Assembly (NCBI RefSeq): GCF_019703515.2
Contig: NC_059385.1
Span: 31,126,001 to 31,190,000 of the forward strand
From: Myxocyprinus asiaticus
Lineage: Eukaryota > Chordata > Actinopteri > Cypriniformes > Catostomidae
Direction of reading: 5' to 3'
Length of the DNA stretch: 64,000 nt
Below the pieces are notes generated by a model that saw only the letters and a program-made list of their open reading frames with translations, was not told the origin of the DNA and did not search any database. The position numbers were made by a program, and so were the translations under genes. Of this stretch, positions 59,291 through 64,000 are shown piece after piece. Numbering within the stretch: the first letter of the stretch is position 1; every line of letters begins with the position of its first letter.

Positions 59291-59745
59291 GCAGTTGGGA
59301 TTTTCACCAGACTGTTCTCACAGTGAAATTGGAAACAGTAGGTTGACTTTTTTTTTTAGCTGCAATTGGTCTGTGCTTACCGAAATTTGAAATTGCAAAG
59401 CAATTTTGTTTTCAACTGTACAGGGAAGAGGAATGTTGAAAACATTCTTCAAAAAAAGTGCTGATAGGGATGCATTTATTTATTTTTTAAATTTGATTTG
59501 AAGTGTGAATAGGTTTTCACTGTGTTTTAAAGCCACATTTCTGATGCTGAATTGCAGTGGAGTAAGTTTTGACTGTGCGCTCTCTCTCTCGCTCTATGTG
59601 GGAATTAGAGGTTATTTACTCCTATTGCTTTCTCCATAATTGGCCATAATTTCCCTGAAGTGGAGGATGCACTGTGTATTTATTTAAAGTTGATTTCCTC
59701 AGTCACCTGCTGCAGAATAAGGCCAGTTAATAAATCACTTCCTCA

Positions 59746-59796
59746 ACGTGTGTGTGTTTTGTGTGCGTGTGCGTGCGGGGGTGTATGTGTTTCCAG
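59746..59796 (+). promoter_or_regulatory. plppr1: GU-rich splice-acceptor region of plppr1 exon D
   Basis: The 50 bases before the exon D acceptor consist of tgtgtgtgtt, gtgtgcgtgtgcgtgcgggg and gtgtatgtgtttccag. Only the last six or so bases resemble a pyrimidine tract. The other three visible acceptors of the gene have T/C-rich tracts. GU repeats in RNA are known binding sites for TDP-43 and CELF-type proteins; that this controls exon D inclusion is inference. Confidence 0.5.
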
Positions 59797-59973
59797 ATGT
59801 ACATCACGAGCACTATCAAGACTAAAAGCAGTCGTCTGGCAAAGCCTGTGCTCTGTCTGGGGATCCTGTGTGCTGCTTTCCTCACTGGTCTGAACCGGGT
59901 CTCTGAGTACCGCAACCACTGCTCAGACGTCATCGCTGGATTCATATTAGGAAGCTCTGTAGCTCTCTTTTTG
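59797..59973 (+). CDS. plppr1: plppr1 internal coding exon D
   Basis: This 177-nt phase-0 exon reads MYITSTIKTKSSRLAKPV and ends in VALFL before a gtgggt donor at 59974. It encodes the end of helix 4, helix 5 (PVLCLGILCAAFLTGL) and most of helix 6 (VIAGFILGSSVALFL). The C3-like motif NRVSEYRNHCSDV keeps the Arg, His and Asp of the phosphatase C3 motif although C1 and C2 are lost. The acceptor is unusual: a GT/GCGT-rich tract rather than a pyrimidine tract lies directly upstream. The final exon (cytoplasmic tail, about 54 residues in the family) is beyond the window. Confidence 0.94.
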
Positions 59974-61140
59974 GTGGGTTTCATAGTGTGCTCTTATTAT
60001 TTTGTTTATTTTATTCTTTATCATTTTATAATATACTGTATTTTATCACCTATAGTTACTATTTTTAGTTTTCATTTGTTTCCTACATAAATCCTATTTA
60101 CACCATGTAGGGGTGTAAATATTTGCTCTAAAATAGTATGATTCAATGCATCCGCAATCTCAGACTTGGTCACAAATTATGACTCAGAATAATTTTACAA
60201 CTGTAAATAGGTCCAGAATTGTATTTTGGTTAAGTCGTGAGATTCATGGGGTATTACAGTAATTGACCTTAAGCCTATACTAACTTGGCAACTGTTGCAG
60301 ATTGCAGTTTGGTCTTACAAGGCTTTCTTTGTCTTCATTGGGAAATGTATTTTTAATAATAATAAAAACCTTTTCAAGACAAACCTACCGTGAGCTCCAA
60401 GAGCTTCTATAGATGCCACAAGTTATTGTTACATATTAGAAGTTCATAAAAAATCATTTGGTGAAGAACTACACTACCCATAATCCTGAATAGTTATCCA
60501 CCAATCAGAGAAGTCACTGTTGCCATGGAAATCACAGCAAAAGAGCTCAGCACAGACCATCCACTCCCATGAAGCATTGTGAATGACAGTCTCAGTACAC
60601 TCTCAAACGACTTGTATATTTATATAGCCTATATCTGATTATACAACATTTAGTTCTGGTCCTCGAATCTGATTGGACAAGAGACGTTCCATGAGTACTG
60701 ATGTCTCACACCATCAGCACTCGGATACTTCACTGTTTCCATCACTCCGCTTGTGTCCGTGCCGTTCTAAACTAAAGTGTAAGAGCAGCACAGATGTGTA
60801 AAAGAGCTACAGTGATGTGTCTCTTTTCATTTCCCCCTGTGACATTCAATATTTGAGCCAGCAGGTGGCGACAAAAGACCAGTTTTATCTGTTATGAGCC
60901 AGTAAAGTTTGACATGCAGTGAGCGGTTTCTTTGAAGTCATCGGCATTGTCTCTCACTCTGTGATCACTCAAATTACTACAACAGCTGGGACCCCTGCTT
61001 CGATGGCTATTTTTACACAGAGAAAATAGGATGTCTTTGACCAGAATTCCATTATCTTAACACTACACTACTGCTTGTGAGTCGAGACAGACGCAGGTAA
61101 TCACACAAGCTCAATCAGTCACTCGCTTGCTCTCCCTTTC
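59974..61140. other. Downstream plppr1 intron, no gene seen
   Basis: Contains aagaactacactacccataatcc (60465), a motif common in vertebrate repeats, and a tagttctggtcctcgaatctgattgg block (60650). No exon for the plppr1 C-terminal tail was found here. Confidence 0.5.
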
Positions 61141-61144
61141 TCTC

Positions 61145-61147
<3 letters not shown>

Positions 61148-61191
<44 letters not shown>
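61148..61191 (+). repeat. (CA)n microsatellite
   Basis: About 22 CA units. Confidence 0.97.
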
Positions 61192-61192
<1 letters not shown>

Positions 61193-61345
61193 CCTTGTTT
61201 CTCCAAAAACTTGTTAGAAACAGCCCAAGCCATCATGACTAGTTCTAAAGTGATGTTTTCAAATTAGTTATGGAGGCTTGTGCACATCTTTTGAATTAGC
61301 AACATTTTTTGTGACAGTCCTTGGTTTTTATTTACTATTGTATAA

Positions 61346-61466
61346 AAGTAATATCACACTCACAATCATGCTGTGTGGCCCTAAATCAGCACGGCTGTGA
61401 TTATCTGCGGCCGAATCACAGAAATGCTGATGTAGGGCCATACAGCACTCTTATGTGATATTGCTT
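61346..61466. repeat. Foldback repeat with ~55-bp arms
   Basis: aagtaatatcacactcacaa...ctgtgatt (61346-61402) pairs with aatcacagaaatgctgatgt...atgtgatattgctt (61414-61466); about 80 percent of positions pair, around an 11-nt centre, atctgcggccg. It lies between two copies of cagctgggacccc(t)cttcgatggctattt (60982 and 61473). Confidence 0.78.
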
Positions 61467-61554
61467 TAACTACAGCTGGGACCCCCCCTTCGATGGCTAT
61501 TTAATAAATTTAAAATATATTCATTATTTTTTCAACTTATAATCAATGAATATA

Positions 61555-63137
61555 CAGGTGCATCTCAATAAATTAGAATGTCATGGAAAAGTTCATTTAT
61601 TTCAGTAATTCAACTTAAATTGTGAAACTCGTGTATTAAATAAATTCAGTGCACACAGACTGAAGTAGTTTAAGTCTTTGGTTCTTTTAATTGTGGTGAT
61701 TTTGGCTCACATTTAACAAAAACCCACCAATTCACTATCTCAAATTAGAATATGGTGACATGCCAATCAGCTAATCAACTCAAAACACCTGCAAAGGTTT
61801 CCTGAGCCTTCAAAATGGTCTCTCAGTTTGGTTCACTAGGCTACACAATCATGGGGAAGACTGCTGATCTGACAGTTGTCCAGAAGACAATCATTGACAC
61901 CCTTCACAAGGAGGGTAAGCCACAAACATTCATTGCCAAAGAAGCTGGCTGTTCACAGAGTGCTGTATCCAAGCATGTTAACAAAGTTGAGTGGAAGGAA
62001 AAAGTGTGGAAGAAAAAGATGCACAACCAACCGAGAGAACCGCAGCCTTATGAGGATTGTCAAGCAAAATCGATTCAAGAATTTGGGTGAACTTCACAAG
62101 GAATGGACTGAGGCTGGGGTCAAGGCATCAAGAGCCACCACACACAGACATATCAAGGAATTTGGCTACAGTTGTCGTATTCCTCTTAAGCCACTCCTGA
62201 ACCACAGACAATGTCAGAGGCGTCTTACCTGGGCTAAGGACAAGAAGAACTGGACTGTTGCCCAGTGGTCCAAAGTCCTCTTTTCAGATGAGAGCAAGTT
62301 TTGTATTTCATTTGGAAACCAAGGTCCTAGAGTCTGGAGGAAGGGTGGAGAAGCTCATAGCCCAAGTTGCTTGAAGTCCAGTGTTAAGTTTCCACAGTCT
62401 TTGATGATTTGGGGTGCAATGTCATCTGCTGGTGTTGGTCCGTTGTGTTTTTTGAAAACCAAAGTCACTGCACCCGTTTACCAAGACATTTTGGAGCACT
62501 TCATGCTTCCTTCTGCTGACCAGCTTTTTAAAGATGCTGATTTCATTTTCCAGCAGGATTTGGCACCTGCCCACACTGCCAAAAGCACCAAAAGTTGGTT
62601 AAATGACCATGGTGTCGGTGTGCTTGACTGGCCAGCAAACTCACCAGACCTGAACCCCATAGAGAATCTATGGGGTATTGGCAAGAGGAAAATGAGAAAC
62701 AAGAGACCAAAAAATGCAGATGAGCTGAAGGCCACTGTCAAAGAAACCTGGGCTTCCATACCACCTCGGCAGTGCCACAAACTGATCACCTCCATGCCAC
62801 GCCAAATTGAGGCAGTAATTAAAGCAAAAGGAGCCCCTACCAAGTATTGAGTACATATACAGTAAATGAACATACTTTCCAGAAGGCCAACAATTCACTA
62901 AAAATGTTTTTTTTTTTTTTTATTGGTCTTATGATGTATTCTAATTTTTTGAGATAGTGAATTGGTGGGTTTTTGTTAAATGTGAGCCAAAATCATCACA
63001 ATTAAAAGAACCAAAGACTTAAACTACTTCAGTCTGTGTGCATTGAATTTATTTAATACACGAGTTTCACAATTTGAGTTGAATTAATGAAATAAATGAA
63101 CTTTTCCACGACATTCTAATTTATTGAGATGCACCTG
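61555..63137 (+). mobile_element. Tc1-like transposon (1583 bp), CAGGTGCATCTCAATAAATT ends
   Basis: The outer CAGGTGCATCTCAATAAATTAGAATGTC block and its reverse complement at 63110-63137 match almost perfectly, with TA on both sides. The inverted repeats extend about 210 bp, and ATTAGAAT-type sequence recurs at the inner edge (CAATTCACTATCTCAAATTAGAAT at 61729), an IR/DR arrangement. It lies downstream of exon D, so probably in the next plppr1 intron. Confidence 0.93.
61851..62850 (+). pseudogene. Tc1 DD34E transposase, one frameshift
   Basis: Starts MGKTADLTVVQKTII with a helix-turn-helix (FIAKEAGCSQSAVSKHV). The frame shifts at about 61983 (a 2-nt loss by comparison with the reading either side), then stays open for about 285 residues to KAKGAPTKY and a stop at 62848-62850. 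Catalytic motifs are LFSDESKFC, FQQDLAPAHTAKS and NSPDLNPIENLW, with 34 residues between the second Asp and the Glu. Total length is close to the usual 330-340 residues. This is the least damaged transposon gene in the window; one lesion inactivates it. Confidence 0.93.
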
Positions 63138-63194
63138 TATGTCAGTGATTTTATTTTGTTTCCTTGTTTTTTATTTGATTATGCCATTTACAAT

Positions 63195-63560
63195 GTGTAA
63201 CAGATGTTCGTATTTGAGTGAAAAGGAGGAAGCGGGACACGGCGATTCCAACTCAGGAATGTCACTTTTTATTAACTGAAAAATAAACACGTTAGCTTAA
63301 AGTGCAACAGTGAAGCTTCAATTCAAACACTCAGACATTGAAACACGGCAGCGGCAAACACACAAACAGCTTCTCAGCTGGGCACTCTCTCTCTCTTTCG
63401 GTGGACTGGGCTGTCTTTTATCTCCCCCTACTCTCAATGTAAACATGGAAAAGGTAATTAGTCACAGTTCATCTCAGGTGGATGTCCTTACCACTTTCTC
63501 TCTCCCCAGATGGATGCTTGACCATGCCCTCACCTCCAAACAATGCTTCATGGATGAGTG
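63195..63560. other. Unclassified segment, possible LTR-like remnant
   Basis: Less AT-rich than its neighbours, with cgattccaactcaggaatgtcactttttatta and a CTCTCTCTCTTTCGG tract. It could be part of an LTR or gene-derived retroposed sequence, but no termini, target duplication or coding similarity were recognised. Confidence 0.25.
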
Positions 63561-63686
63561 ATTCATTGCTTGCTTTAAATCAAATGTTGTAATGTTGTGA
63601 TTTCTCTGGGAGCTGGTTGGTTTGGTTCATGACTTTAAACTCTTTATTGAAGATTTTTCATCAAATCCTTATGGATGAAATGAAAG

Positions 63687-64000
63687 TAGGGCTGCAACTA
63701 ATGATTATTTGATAATCGATTAATCTTCGATTTATTTAATCAATGAATCGATTAATCAGAAATTAATTTTTATTTCCTGTATTTTATTAAAATATGATAA
63801 AAAATAAAATAAAAAACAATGATAAAGGGATTAAGGATTTGGTGTGATTTACAGTACTGGATTCTCAGTTCTATACTTGCAAAGTTTGAATCCTGAAAAG
63901 TTAAGTTTGAATTTATTATTATTATTATTATTATTATTAATTTTTTTTAGGACACATGTAAGACAGTTCCTTTCTTTTACTTGTAAAACTTAGCAAAAAG
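63687..64000 (+). repeat. hAT-like repeat (TAGGGCTGCAAC type), copy 2, runs off window
   Basis: Starts TAGGGCTGCAACTAATGATTA with gataatcgattaatc motifs, then an (ATT)n run and ttttacttgtaaaac. Reverse complement of 20793-21102. Confidence 0.7.

Noticed and set aside
62478..62898. Minus-strand frames of 76-131 codons
   Set aside because: Antisense to the Tc1 transposase.
63195..63560. Solo LTR call
   Set aside because: Composition is suggestive, but no TG...CA termini with a target duplication could be set.

Overview
This is vertebrate nuclear DNA, most likely from a cyprinid (carp/barb/goldfish-type) fish. It is AT-rich, with spliced exons hundreds to tens of thousands of bases apart. The repeats are typical of teleost genomes: Tc1/mariner, hAT, piggyBac, DIRS, Ty3/Gypsy, L1, L2 and another EN-RT LINE, plus the AGTTCACCCAAAAAT-type inverted-repeat family I know from carp-like fish. 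Species cannot be fixed from the window alone.

One host gene is present: four internal coding exons of plppr1 (phospholipid phosphatase-related protein 1, PRG-3/LPPR1) on the + strand at 29831-30019, 53350-53482, 56759-57009 and 59797-59973. Splice phases agree and the 750 nt encode 250 residues. That matches the middle of the family protein of about 325 residues, so about 20 N-terminal residues (exon upstream of the window) and about 54 C-terminal residues (exon downstream) are missing. The first 29.8 kb is therefore probably an upstream intron, and everything else apart from the exons is intronic.

Region by region: 1-8.7 kb holds a decayed piggyBac (DDD transposase relic) split by a hAT-like element with an 8-bp target duplication, then a 1.6-kb element with GTTTCCATCCA-type inverted repeats. 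8.7-12.3 kb has A-tract tandem repeats, two cyprinid repeat fragments and a 470-bp AT/TATG microsatellite. 12.9-16.8 kb is a dispersed repeat carrying two clean insertions: a 410-bp solo LTR (target duplication CAGT) and a 2.86-kb minus-strand EN-RT LINE (target duplication ACCTT). 16.8-29.8 kb is mainly unannotatable intron with foldback elements, short tandem repeats and MITEs.

31.5-46.9 kb is a nested stack inside plppr1's 23.3-kb intron. A minus-strand Tc1 element is interrupted by (i) a Ty3/Gypsy element of the Gmr1 type, with integrase upstream of reverse transcriptase, itself interrupted by a DIRS tyrosine-recombinase element, and (ii) an L1-clade LINE, itself interrupted by a nearly full-length L2. 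A 155-bp piece of L2 also lies inverted inside the L1. 47.9-53.1 kb holds a piggyBac MITE, a Tc1 MITE, a Sleeping Beauty-type fragment and a 1.62-kb Tc1 element ending 218 bp before plppr1 exon B. 53.5-64 kb carries the remaining exons, small MITEs and a second almost intact Tc1 element (61555-63137).

No prokaryotic feature, CRISPR array, rRNA or canonical tRNA was seen. Every transposon gene is broken by stops, frameshifts, deletions or nested insertions; plppr1 is the only open gene. I found no clearly new biochemical system. The most notable structures are the five-element nest, the copia-like domain order of the Gypsy element, the inverted L2 patch in L1, and the GU-repeat acceptor of the last plppr1 exon.
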